Shown piece after piece: positions 34,990 through 43,904 of a stretch of DNA of 64,000 nt; within the stretch, counting starts at the first letter, position 1, and each line of letters begins with the position of its first letter. The position numbers were made by a program, and so were the translations under genes. Under the pieces are notes generated by a model. It was not told the DNA's origin and made no database searches. It worked only from the letters and a program-made list of their open reading frames with translations. Source of the stretch: Azospirillum cavernae (GTDB taxonomy: Bacteria > Pseudomonadota > Alphaproteobacteria > Azospirillales > Azospirillaceae); contig NZ_QYUL01000001.1 in NCBI RefSeq assembly GCF_003590795.1, forward strand, positions 575,001 through 639,000, written 5' to 3'.

Positions 34990-35976
34990 TTACTTCACGC
35001 CCTTCAACTGGTCCCGCGTCAGCCAGAACACTTCGCCAAAGCTGTTGGCGGTTTCCAGCCAGAAGAAATCCAGGTTGGGATAATCGGCCTCCAGAATCTC
35101 GCGGCCCGTGCCGAACTCGCAGATCAGGCCGCCTTCGGGCGTCAGATGCTTGGCCGATTCCTTCAGGATGCGGCGGACGATGTCCAACCCGTCGTCGCCG
35201 CCCGCCAGCGCCATCGACGGTTCATGGCGGAATTCGGCGGGCAGGGCGTCCATCGCCTCGGCGTCCACATAGGGCGGGTTGGTGATGATGACGTCGTATT
35301 TGCGGTTTTTCAGCGGGGCGAACAGGTCGCCCTGATGCAGGGTGATGCGGTCGCCGAATCCGCTGTCGGCGACGTTGCGCTTGGCGACCTCCAGCGCGTC
35401 GGCGGACAGATCGACCGCGTCCACCTGCGCCTCTGGGAAGATGCGGGCGGCGAGGATGGCCAGACAGCCCGACCCGGTGCACAGATCCAAGACCCGCTCG
35501 ACCGAGGTCGGATCCTCGACCAGGGTGAAATCATCGCCGCCGAACAGGTCGGAGTACAGCAACTCGCCAATGAAGGAACGCGGGATCAAAACCCGCTCGT
35601 CCACGTAAAAGGGGATGCCCTGGATGTAGGCCTTGTTCAGCAGATAGGGGGCCGGTTTGCGGGTGTCGACGCGGGCGTGCAGGATGTTCGCCACCGCCTG
35701 CCGTTCGGCCAAGGTCAACCGCGCGTCCAAATAGGGATCGAGCTGGTCGATGGGCAGATGCAGGGTTTCCAGCACCAGAAACACCGCCTCGTCAAAGGCC
35801 GTCGTGGTGCCGTGGCCGTAATCCAGCTCGGCCTGGTTGAAGCGGCTGACGCCGTAGCGCAGAAAATCGCGGATGCTGGACAGTTCGGCGGCGGCGGTCG
35901 CGGCGGTGTGTTCGGTCGAGGGCGTGGTCACGGGGCGGTCTCCGGTGGCGATGGACGAAAGGGCGGCGGGCGTCAC
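34990..35976 (-). CDS. prmB: Ribosomal protein uL3 glutamine methyltransferase
   Basis: A 328-residue SAM methyltransferase that modifies a glutamine of ribosomal protein L3. The catalytic NPPYVD motif, the SAM loop VLDLCTGSGCLAILAARIFP and the PrmB/HemK N-terminal helical domain with VLIPRSFIGELL are present; RSF before the SAM loop marks PrmB rather than PrmC. GTG 35976 overlaps the upstream stop (GTGA); a later in-frame GTG at 35931 is possible. Cytoplasmic, coupled with the ArsC-like gene. Confidence 0.92.
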   Translation of the reverse strand: MTPAALSSIATGDRPVTTPSTEHTAATAAAELSSIRDFLRYGVSRFNQAELDYGHGTTTAFDEAVFLVLETLHLPIDQLDPYLDARLTLAERQAVANILHARVDTRKPAPYLLNKAYIQGIPFYVDERVLIPRSFIGELLYSDLFGGDDFTLVEDPTSVERVLDLCTGSGCLAILAARIFPEAQVDAVDLSADALEVAKRNVADSGFGDRITLHQGDLFAPLKNRKYDVIITNPPYVDAEAMDALPAEFRHEPSMALAGGDDGLDIVRRILKESAKHLTPEGGLICEFGTGREILEADYPNLDFFWLETANSFGEVFWLTRDQLKGVK

Positions 35977-36314
35977 AGCAGGTCGAGCACGGATTCCGGC
36001 GGACGACCGACGCGGGCGCGGTCGCCCTTGACCACGATGGGGCGCTCGATGGCGCTGGGGTTGGCGGACAGGGCGGCGATCAGGGCCTCGCCATCCAGAT
36101 CCGCCGGGATGCCCGCCTCGGCGGCTTCCTTGGCGCGGCGGATGTCGCGCGGCCCAAGCCCGAGCTTGCCCAGAATCGCCGTCAGTTCGGCGGGCGAGGG
36201 CGGGGTCTTGAGATATTCGACCACCAACGGCTCGACGCCCTTGTCGCGCAGCAACTCCAGCGTTTGCCGGGATTTGGAGCAGCGCGGGTTGTGATAAATG
36301 GTGACGTCGCTCAT
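35973..36314 (-). CDS. arsC: ArsC-family arsenate reductase (glutaredoxin type)
   Basis: A 113-residue thioredoxin-fold protein of the ArsC/Spx/YfgD family. The catalytic cysteine is in YHNPRCSKSRQTLELL, and the arginines expected for oxyanion binding fall in LGLGPRDIRR and RPIVVKGDRARVGRPPE. True ArsC and the housekeeping YfgD-type are hard to separate, and no ars operon surrounds it, so a general redox role is possible. ATG 36314 is used; the frame remains open to 36371. It overlaps prmB by 4 bases. Confidence 0.88.
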   Translation of the reverse strand: MSDVTIYHNPRCSKSRQTLELLRDKGVEPLVVEYLKTPPSPAELTAILGKLGLGPRDIRRAKEAAEAGIPADLDGEALIAALSANPSAIERPIVVKGDRARVGRPPESVLDLL

Positions 36315-36395
36315 CGGAATCCCCGTTTCTTGGTTCTCCGACAAATACACCCGTCGGGCGCTCCGCGCCAAGCCGCCGCGCGGTGATCGGCGATC

Positions 36396-36426
36396 TTGCT
36401 GGATTTCCCGCTATGTTATAACGTTG
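36396..36426 (+). promoter_or_regulatory. Candidate promoter with overlapping palindrome, metal operon
   Basis: A TTGCTG-like -35 near 36396 and TATAAC at about 36417-36422 form a weak promoter. The -10 lies within ATGTTATAACGTTG (36413-36426), whose core GTTATAAC is palindromic and resembles one half of Zur-type zinc-repressor boxes. The second half-site is poor. It precedes the DUF1007/NicO operon, so control by a metal-sensing Fur-family repressor is a reasonable guess. Confidence 0.3.
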
Positions 36427-36499
36427 TCACGACCCTGTATTGCGGGGGTGGTGGATCATGGTCGGCGGACCAACACGGCGAAGCGGGAGCGAGCGGGCG

Positions 36500-36799
36500 A
36501 TGAAAACAGGACGGCGGAGTCTGTTGCGCGGTCTGGCGCTGGGCGGCCTTGGCGCGGCGCTGGGCGGGGCGGGGTCGAACGCCTGGGCCTTCACCGCGCT
36601 GCCGGGATCCGATTATGGCGCTCTGTTGGATGGCGCTTGCGGGGCGTCGGTGGATCATCGCCGCCAGATCGCCGCGTTGGAAAGCGCCTTGGGCGGCACC
36701 TTGGCCGATCCGCGCATCGTCGCCCTGTTGCAGAACACCGCCTGCCCGAACTGCGGCTGTCCTCTTCTGACGCCGCCCGGCGCGCCTGCGTCCTTCTGA
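36500..36799 (+). CDS. Small Tat-exported protein of the metal operon
   Basis: A 99-residue protein with a twin-arginine signal (GRRSLLRGLALGGLGAALGG, cleavage likely after ANAWA-like NAWA). The mature part is short and carries cysteines in GACGASVDH and CPNCGC near the end, a CxxC-x-C arrangement that could bind a metal ion. It is the first gene before DUF1007 and NicO genes; its stop codon directly adjoins the next ATG. It may be a periplasmic metal-binding helper, an inference from cysteines and position. Confidence 0.75.
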   Translation: MKTGRRSLLRGLALGGLGAALGGAGSNAWAFTALPGSDYGALLDGACGASVDHRRQIAALESALGGTLADPRIVALLQNTACPNCGCPLLTPPGAPASF

Positions 36800-37372
36800 A
36801 TGCGGCGTTTGGGGCTGCTGGCGGCGGTGGGGGTGATCGCGCTGTGCGAACCGGCGGCGGCGCACCCGCATGTCTTCGCGGAGGTGTCCTTCGGTTTGCA
36901 GTTCGCCGACAAGGGGCTGGAGGCGATTGACGTCACTTGGCGCTTTGACGAGATGTACTCGCAAGCCATGCTGCCCGATTATCTGAAGAAGGGCGAAAAG
37001 CAACTGTCGGCCAGCGGCGTTCAGGGGCTGTACAACGACGTGTTCCGCTTCCTTGGCGATTTTCACTATTACACCGACGTCGCCGTCGGCGGCGCGCCGC
37101 TGAAGGCCGTCAACGCGGGCGGCTTCACCGCGCGGGCGGAGCGCGGGGCGCTGGTCTTCCACTTCATGATTCCGTTGGACAAGCCGGTCGCCTCCGGCGT
37201 GGTGGAGTTGCTGGGCTTCGATCCCGATTACTTCATCGAATACACGCTGGCCGGGCCGCCGCAGGCGCATGGCAAGCCGTTTCGCCACCAGTGCAAAACC
37301 CAGCGATTCCAGCGCGAAACCGACATCACCGGCCCCATCGGCGTGGCCGGCCTGTCCTGCACCATCGGGTGA
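36800..37372 (+). CDS. DUF1007 family periplasmic protein
   Basis: A 190-residue exported protein with a signal peptide (LLAAVGVIALCEPAAA) and mature start HPHVFAEVSFGLQF, as usual for DUF1007; the HPH is a likely metal ligand. Other family marks are WRFDEMYSQAML and FDPDYFIEY. DUF1007 proteins are regularly encoded beside NicO-type transporters and are believed to pass metal ions to them. It begins right after the stop of the Tat protein gene, and the transporter follows 5 bases later. Confidence 0.88.
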   Translation: MRRLGLLAAVGVIALCEPAAAHPHVFAEVSFGLQFADKGLEAIDVTWRFDEMYSQAMLPDYLKKGEKQLSASGVQGLYNDVFRFLGDFHYYTDVAVGGAPLKAVNAGGFTARAERGALVFHFMIPLDKPVASGVVELLGFDPDYFIEYTLAGPPQAHGKPFRHQCKTQRFQRETDITGPIGVAGLSCTIG

Positions 37373-37377
37373 GGCCC

Positions 37378-38361
37378 ATGCGCCGTCTCAGTCTGCTTGC
37401 ATTCGGCTTGTGGTTGGCGCTGGCCGTTCCGGCGCTGGCGGCCAGCCCGCTGGCCGGTGGCCGCGCCGCCGCGCCCGACGAGGCCGCCGCCTCGCTGTCG
37501 CTGCTGCCCGAACCGTTGCGCGGCGCGGCGCAGAGCCTGAACCGCCTTCAAGCCGATCTCAGCCGCCGGATGACCGGGCAGCTTCAGGAGATGCGCGACG
37601 CGGACGGCGCCGATGGCGGCTCGCTGGTCGCCGGGGCGTGGCTGTGCTTGATCGCCTTTGTTTATGGCGTGCTGCACGCCGCCGGGCCGGGGCATGGCAA
37701 GCTGGTGGTGTCCTCTTACTTTTTGGCGAATCGCGCGGCGTGGCGGCGCGGCGTGCTGCTGTCGGTTGGGGCGGCGCTGACCCAGGCGTTGGCGGCGATC
37801 CTGCTGGTGGGCGTGCCGGTGCTGCTGTTGGGCATGACGCGGGCCAGCGCCCTGGGGCAGATCCGCTATCTGGAGCTTGCCAGCTATGGCGTGATGACGC
37901 TGATCGGGGTGGGGCTGTTGGTGCGCGCGGCGCGTGGGCAGGTCGGCTGCGGCCACGATCATGGCTTGAGCGAGCACGGTCATCATCAGGGGCACGACCA
38001 CGCTTGCGGCCACCATCATCATCACGCTCCTCCGGCGGCGGAGCGTCGGGGTTTCCGGCTGTTGGCCTTTGCGGTCGGCTGTCGGCCCTGTTCGGGGGCG
38101 GTGCTGGTGCTGCTGTTCGCGCTGGCCAACGACATGGTTCCGGCGGGCTTGCTGGCGGTTCTGGTGATGGCGGCGGGGGTGGCCTTGACCACGTCTGCGG
38201 CGGGATTCGTCGGCATCGGCGCCCGGCGCGGGGTGGAGCGGCTGCTGTCGGCCCGCCCGCGCGCCGCCCATGTGGCGGAACGCGGCATGGCGTTTGGCGG
38301 GGCGGGGGCGGTGACGCTGCTGGGCGGATTGCTGTTTTTGGCGGCGCTTGGCGGGCTTTGA
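37378..38361 (+). CDS. NicO-family nickel/cobalt transporter with His-rich loop
   Basis: A 327-residue inner-membrane protein of the NicO (high-affinity nickel transport) family. After a signal-like start there are six or so helices, the family motif HAAGPGHGKLVVSSYF, and a cytoplasmic or periplasmic histidine-rich loop beginning CGHDHGLSEHGHHQGHDHAC that must bind divalent metal. Depending on subgroup the family imports Ni/Co or exports it (RcnA-like). With DUF1007 upstream, import of Ni, Co or Zn is the more likely reading. Nickel would also feed the NiFe hydrogenase pathway hinted at by hypD. Confidence 0.88.
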   Translation: MRRLSLLAFGLWLALAVPALAASPLAGGRAAAPDEAAASLSLLPEPLRGAAQSLNRLQADLSRRMTGQLQEMRDADGADGGSLVAGAWLCLIAFVYGVLHAAGPGHGKLVVSSYFLANRAAWRRGVLLSVGAALTQALAAILLVGVPVLLLGMTRASALGQIRYLELASYGVMTLIGVGLLVRAARGQVGCGHDHGLSEHGHHQGHDHACGHHHHHAPPAAERRGFRLLAFAVGCRPCSGAVLVLLFALANDMVPAGLLAVLVMAAGVALTTSAAGFVGIGARRGVERLLSARPRAAHVAERGMAFGGAGAVTLLGGLLFLAALGGL

Positions 38362-38446
38362 CGCCGCGACCACGCCGCAATCGTTGCGGTTGAGGGTTTC
38401 CGGGTGATAGTTCCCGCAATTTCAATGTTTTGGCGAGAAGTACGGC

Positions 38447-38717
38447 ATGTCCGCTCGACAAGGCCAAGTGGCCAAGATCGCGATCTGGCGCATCAAGGTG
38501 CCGGACGAGGAACTGGAAGCTTTGGCGGGAACTGAGCAAATCTGAACCTTCGTGGCAACTGAACGAAGTGGACACGACGACGTGCCGCCGATGACCAGCG
38601 TGGCGCGCAAAAGTCTGCGCCGCGCAGGATGCGGTGAGGATGCGTTAAGCCGCGCAAGGTTTCTGTTCCAACGGCGGAACGGTCGAAGTTCTACGTCGTG
38701 ACGAGGTGGTCGAGTGA
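38447..38717 (+). pseudogene. gatC: gatC, frame-damaged aspartyl/glutamyl-tRNA amidotransferase subunit C
   Basis: Recognisable GatC pieces occur in changing frames: ATG 38447 gives QVAKIAIWRIKVPDEELEALAG and then breaks; VPPMTSVA follows in another frame near 38582; and the C-terminal region near 38675-38717 (GGTVE-like, then KVVE-like before TGA) in yet another. The base sequence stays close to what an intact gene would have, with single bases missing, for example around AACTGAGCAAATCTGA. GatC stabilises GatA in the enzyme that makes Gln-tRNA and Asn-tRNA. This is either a recent pseudogene or, more likely, a stretch of poor sequence. Confidence 0.75.
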
Positions 38718-40176
38718 TGAGGCGTTACGCATCTGACCATGGGCGGGGGCGCTGGACGGCTTGCCAAAAAGGACTTCACCGTGTGGAACTGACCGAGGCG
38801 CATGTGCGCGCGGTCGAGCAGGGCGGCCTTCAACATTTTCCATCACTGAAAACGCCGGACACCGGCCTGTCGATGCCAAAGCCAGGACGAGCGCCGGCAA
38901 GGGCGAGGCCGGGCGATGGACGCCTGCCCATGCGGGTGAGGATCTGTTCTGCACAAGGGCGTCGCCACCAGGCGGGACCACCTCCTCGAGCGGTGGTGCC
39001 GGGTATGAATCGACGGTGACGTCGAGCTCTGGCGGACGGAGCGGTTTGCTCGGCAAGGTCAATCTGGGACGAGTTCGCCATGGGATCGGCGACTCATCAC
39101 CGCCCACCAGGGCGAGACGGTCAAGCCCCTGGAGTCACGGCCAGCCCGGTCATGGATCGCAAGATCGTCGCGGGCGGGTCCCTCCGGCGGCTCGGCGGCG
39201 GCGGTGGCGCGCGGGTGGCGCTGGGCGCGACCGGCACCGACACCGGGGTTCGATCTCGTCAACCGGCGGGCTACACCGGCACGTCGGCGTCACAGCCGAC
39301 TACGGGGCGTGCTCGCGCTGGGGCATCGTCGCTACGCCTTCCCTCGCTGGATCAGGCCGGGCCGGATGGCTCGCACGGTGGAAGACGCGGCGATATGCTC
39401 GCGCTCCATGTGTCGGCTCGATCAAGGATCTCGACTGGTCGAACTGGCGGTTCCCGATTTTCGGCGCGCTGACCGGCGACATCCGTGGCCTGCGCGTCGG
39501 CATTCCCAAGGAATACCGGGTCGAAGGGCTGTCGGCGGAAATTGACGCGCTGTGGAGCCAGGGCGTCCAATGGCTGAAGGACGCGGGCGCCGTTCCGGTC
39601 GAGATCAGCCTGCCGCACACCAAATACGCGCTGGCCGCCTATTACATCATCGCCCCAGCGGAGGCGTCCTCCAACCTCGCGCGCTACGACGGCGTCCGCT
39701 TTGGCCTGCGGGTCGAGGGCGGCAGCCTGAACGAGCTGTACGAGAACACGCGCGGCGCCGGTTTCGGCAAGGAAGTGCAGCGCCGCATCCTGATCGGCAC
39801 CTATGTGCTGTCAGCCGGTTACTACGACGCCTATTACAACAAGGCCCGCCAGGTGCGCACCCGCATCAAGTGGGACTTTGACGAGGCGTTCAAGAGCTGC
39901 GACGTCATCCTGACCCCGACCGCGCCCAGCACGCCTTTCGCGATTGGCGAGAAGATGGACGATCCGGTGCAGATGTACCTGAACGACGTCTTCACCGTGC
40001 CGATCAACCTCGCCGGTCTGCCCGCCATGTCGGTTCCGGCGGGCTTGGGCGCCGACGGTCTGCCGCTGGGCCTGCAATTGATCGGTCGTCCGTTCGACGA
40101 GGAAACCCTGCTGCGGGTCGGTCAGGTGCTGGAAAAGGCCGCGAACGTCACGGCGACGCCGAATTTCATGGCGTGA
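38717..40176 (+). pseudogene. gatA: gatA, 5' half frame-damaged, 3' half intact
   Basis: From about 39420 to 40176 the frame is clean and encodes the GatA C-terminal half ([62 protein letters not shown]). Upstream, GatA segments are scattered over all three frames: [13 protein letters not shown] near 38782, EDLFCT near 38938, YESTVTS near 39004, LLGKVNL near 39047, [13 protein letters not shown] near 39210, MARTVEDAA near 39367. The catalytic Lys and the GGSSGGS loop are broken by indels. GatA releases ammonia from glutamine for tRNA amidation. No gatB is adjacent. Essential in most alphaproteobacteria, so a sequence artefact is suspected. Confidence 0.85.
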
Positions 40177-40203
40177 CGCTGCGGTTTTCTGGTTGAGAGC
40201 GTG

Positions 40204-40238
40204 AAAAAGGGTCGGCTCGATTGAGCCGACCCTTTTTT
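40204..40238. terminator. Bidirectional rho-independent terminator after gatA
   Basis: AAAAAGGGTCGGCTC (40204-40218) pairs perfectly with GAGCCGACCCTTTTT (40223-40237) around GATT, followed by a further T. The A-run on the other side makes it functional for the convergent methyltransferase gene as well. Confidence 0.95.
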
Positions 40239-40261
40239 GTTCAGGATAAGCGCCGCAACCG

Positions 40262-41811
40262 TCACACCATGCCCAACCGCCGCCATACGGGCAGAGTGAC
40301 GCGCTGTGCATGGTCGATGGCGGACGTCAACGCGAAGCGGCGTTGCGCCTCCGCGTCCAGTTCCGCCGGATTGTTGGCGAAGGCCATCACCTGGAAGGGG
40401 CCGAGATAGTGATCGACCAAAAGCGCCGGCTCCATCGGCGCGCCGGTTTGAAGCCCGTGGTGGAGCATCGCTTCGGCGGCGCTCGCCGTCAGCCCGGCGC
40501 CGCCGACCGAGGACGCCAGAAACGCGACCGCTCTGCCATCCGCCATCGCGGCGGCGCTTTGCGCGCGGTTGAAGCGCTGGACCGACGGCAGAATCCCCCC
40601 GTCCAAACCCCCGATGACCGGCAGCGCGACTCCCAGACCCGTCAGACAAAGGACAAGGTCGCGGGGTGAGGGCGCTTGGCCGCTTTCCAGCACGGCGGGA
40701 AGGTCGAGCAGGTCGCCGACGCGGCGCGGCGCCTCGGCCAGAGCGGCGAGGATCGGGCCATACACCCGCTCCTCCAGCACAACCGGCCCATCCACGGCTT
40801 GGATGGTGAAGGGCAGGGCGATGGGAGCGATCTGCGCCAGCCCGAGGTCGCGCAGCTTGGCGTCGCGCCGCTGGGGGGAGAGGGGACGGGCGTCGCGCGC
40901 GAACACGTCGCAGCGATGCCCCTCCTGCCCGCAATAATCGGCGAAGGTCTCGCGCGCGGTTGGATCGGCGATCCCGGCCAACAGCGCGCGCTGCGCCGCG
41001 CTCAACGTCAAGGTCGGCTCATTCTGGAAGATGTGCGCCGCCCCGGCGTAGGTCAGCGCCGCCGCCGCCATGTCGCGCGCCACATCGGCGTGCAGCAAGG
41101 GTTGCCAATGAGCGTTCAGATATTCATGCGCCAGATAGGCCCAGTGCTTGTTCTCATCAAGGGGACCCGGATTGCGCACGCGCCGCAACAGTTCCGGCCC
41201 GCCCAAGGTGACGGCGCCGGCCGCTTGCAGCGCTTCGGCGAATTCCATCCCCTGACGAACCGCCTCGACGCTGTTTCCGGCGGCGTTGCGGGCGTATTCC
41301 TGCAACAGGCGCTGCAACGGCAGCAACGGCGCCCAGGCCGACAGCGAATTGTAGCTGACATAGGCGACGCCGCCCGGCTTCAGCGCGCGATCAAGAAAGC
41401 GGACGATCGCCCGTCGCGTCTCCGGCCCGACCCAACTGTAAACGCCGTGCAGGGTGATGTAATCAAAGGCGGGCAGCTCCGGCCCGGCGCCGTCGACGAG
41501 ATCCTCGAAACTCCGCTCGTGGAAGGTGACGTTCCCCAAATCGGCGGCCTTGGCCATGGCGCGGGCGCTGGCGATGTGGGCGAGGTGGAAATCGACGGCA
41601 TGGACGTTCGCGCGCGGGTTGGCGGCGGCCACGACGTTGGCGGTGATCCCCTGGCCGCAACCCAATTCGCACCAGGTGAAATCGTCCCCCGCGATGGCGG
41701 CTCCACCCCGTTGAGCAGGCAGACGAGATCAAGGTGAGCGGGCGCCTGTTCGCGAAACAGGCCCGCGCCATATTCGACATCGGCGACGTACCCGGCGTTC
41801 CAACGAGTCAT
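40262..41811 (-). pseudogene. SAM-dependent methyltransferase with regulatory domain, one frameshift
   Basis: The N-terminal piece (ATG 41811, MTRWNAGYVADVEYGAGLFREQAPAHLDLV, ending NGVE) and the remainder (AAIAGDDFTWCELGCGQGIT onward, to 40262) are in different frames. A single G missing from GAGGCC near 41700-41703 (now GAGCC) would rejoin them into a protein of about 516 residues. The SAM loop ELGCGQG, HAVDFHLAHI and ITLHGVYSWV are methyltransferase landmarks; the C-terminal part resembles the methyltransferase regulatory domain. The start overlaps the GT41 gene stop (ATGA). Genuine mutation or sequencing error cannot be told apart here. Confidence 0.85.
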
Positions 41812-43865
41812 GCCTCACCCTCTCCGTTCCGTTGTTTTTGAGCGACCTTGGCGCACCAGCGCCGCCACAACGCGCGGTAAACACGCTCCAGATGGCGGGC
41901 CATGCGGGGGGCGTCGCACAAAGAAGAAGCCAAAACCCGCTCCCGCAGCCCAGCCCGCAGCGTCGCCAGCCCATGGCTGTCGGTCGCCGCACGCTGGGCG
42001 ATGGCGATGTAATCGTCGGGCGAGTCGGCGATGAAGGACGTCAGTCCGACGGTCGTCAGGATGGAGGCGCTCCACCGGGCGACAAGGCGCGGCTGCGGCA
42101 GGGTCACGACCGGCACGCCCATGAACAGGGCCTCGAAGGTGGTGGTGGATCCGCTGAAGGGGAACGGGTCGAGCGCCACGTCGACGCCGTCATACAGCGC
42201 CAGATGCTCGGACACGCTGTTCAGGCTGCCGGGCAGGAATTCGACCCGCGTCGGATCGACGCCGCCCGCCACGAGGTGGTCCAGGATGCGCGCACGGCAG
42301 GCCGGGGCGTCGTAGTGTTTTTGATACTTCAACCGCAGCCGCGCGTCCGGCGTCGCGCTCAGCACCCTGGCCCACAGATCCAGCGTCGCGTCCGACATTT
42401 TGGCCGGGTTGTTGAAGCAGCCAAAGGTGGGAAACCCGTTGCGCAGCAGCGGCGGCGGGGTCAGCGGCGGCGGATCATCCGGCGGCGCCATGATGACGTA
42501 GGAGGGCAGGCGCATCAGACGTTCGGTGAAACATTCGCTCAGCGGGCGGGCGCCGATCACCCGATCAACGATCAAGGCGTCGATCACCGGCATGGCGCTG
42601 GTCGTCACGTCGTGGTGGCTGATCTGGACCGGCGCCGGTTGGTGGGCGCAGACGCTGAGGCGGTTCCCGTCGAAATGCCCGGCGAGGACCACCAGAATGT
42701 CGATGCCGTCGGAGCGGATTCCCTGGGCGAGCGCCTCGTCGCTCAAACCGGCGACCATGCGCCAGCCGCCGCTCAACGCCTGGAACCGCTCCACGGTGGG
42801 GTCGAGGATGGGAATGTCGGAATAGACGAACAGGTCGAACCGCTCGCGGTCATGCGCCCGCAGAACCGGCTCAAGGTTGCGCGCCACCGGCTGGGCGGCG
42901 TGCAGATCGGTGCTGAGATAGCCGACGCGCAGGCGACGGTTGGGATCCGGCCAATTGGCGTGCGCGGGATCCTGCGGATAGAGCGGGCGCAGGAAACGCT
43001 CCTCGAACGCATGCGCCGCTTGAAAGCATGGTTCGGCGTCGGGCAGCGGCAGATACAGCCCGGCGCTGGCGATCGCGTTGACGACGTCGATCCGGTGCGG
43101 CGCCAGCCGGTTGGCGCGGGCAAGGCACATCGCCGCCTCACGCGGGCGGGAGAGGTTGAGCAGGCTGCAACCCATGTTGTGCAGCGCGTCAACATGGGTC
43201 GGGTTGGCGGCGAGCGCGACGCGCAGCCGAACCTCGGCCATGTCGTGCCGCCTCGCGTCCACGACGTCGAGCCATGCCAGATTGAAGGCGGCGGCGCTGG
43301 CGGGATCCAGGCGGGCGGCGCGGTGGAGCGCTGTTCGCGCCTCTTCGATCCGCCCGATCTGGCCGCTCATCGCGCCGACGTCCAGGATCGGCCCGGCGGC
43401 GCTGGGGTCAAGCGCCGACTGAACGCGGGCCAGGGGAATCGCCTCCGCGTAGCGACCCTGCCAACCCCAGCGTTCGCAGAGCTGGCGCAGCGCCTCGACG
43501 ATGTCGCCGCGCAGCCGCAGCGCGCGGCGGAGCAAGGTCTCCGCAACATCCTGATGACCGGCGGCGTTGAACACGGCGGCGGCGGAGAGGAGATGGGCCG
43601 GGGATTCTGGGGACAAGGCCAGGGCGTGCAGCAGATTTTGCGCGGCAAGATCGTGACGACCAGATTGCGAGGCCAGAACGCCAAAAAGTTGCCAGACATC
43701 AGCCTGGGCTGGCTCGCGTTCCAGAATCAGCCGGTATTGCTCCTCCGCTTCGGCGACGCGGCCGGATTGGTGATGCGCGAAGGCGGCGATCAGCGGCGCG
43801 TTGGTGTCCAACATGGTCGATGCGGGAATGGTGAGCGGGAACGCCACCATAGCGGGCGGGGCCAT
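41808..43865 (-). CDS. TPR protein with GT41 (O-GlcNAc transferase-like) glycosyltransferase domain
   Basis: A protein of up to 685 residues. The N-terminal half is a stack of TPR repeats (for example HHQSGRVAEAEEQYRLILEREPAQADVWQLFGVLA). The C-terminal half carries the GT41/SPINDLY-like domain: RLRVGYLSTDLHAAQPVARNL, PAPVQISHHDVTTSAM, FGCFNNPAKMSDATLDLWARVL, RVEFLPGSLNSVSEHLALYDGVDVALDPFPFSGSTTTFEALFMGVPVVTLP. Such enzymes transfer sugars to protein Ser/Thr. The start is ambiguous (ATG 43865, 43850 or 43814). It lies 39 bases after an ABC exporter gene and is coupled to the methyltransferase. Confidence 0.9.
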   Translation of the reverse strand: MAPPAMVAFPLTIPASTMLDTNAPLIAAFAHHQSGRVAEAEEQYRLILEREPAQADVWQLFGVLASQSGRHDLAAQNLLHALALSPESPAHLLSAAAVFNAAGHQDVAETLLRRALRLRGDIVEALRQLCERWGWQGRYAEAIPLARVQSALDPSAAGPILDVGAMSGQIGRIEEARTALHRAARLDPASAAAFNLAWLDVVDARRHDMAEVRLRVALAANPTHVDALHNMGCSLLNLSRPREAAMCLARANRLAPHRIDVVNAIASAGLYLPLPDAEPCFQAAHAFEERFLRPLYPQDPAHANWPDPNRRLRVGYLSTDLHAAQPVARNLEPVLRAHDRERFDLFVYSDIPILDPTVERFQALSGGWRMVAGLSDEALAQGIRSDGIDILVVLAGHFDGNRLSVCAHQPAPVQISHHDVTTSAMPVIDALIVDRVIGARPLSECFTERLMRLPSYVIMAPPDDPPPLTPPPLLRNGFPTFGCFNNPAKMSDATLDLWARVLSATPDARLRLKYQKHYDAPACRARILDHLVAGGVDPTRVEFLPGSLNSVSEHLALYDGVDVALDPFPFSGSTTTFEALFMGVPVVTLPQPRLVARWSASILTTVGLTSFIADSPDDYIAIAQRAATDSHGLATLRAGLRERVLASSLCDAPRMARHLERVYRALWRRWCAKVAQKQRNGEGEA

Positions 43866-43904
43866 CCGGCGCCATGACGATCCGGGATTCTTGACCCGGC
43901 CTTC

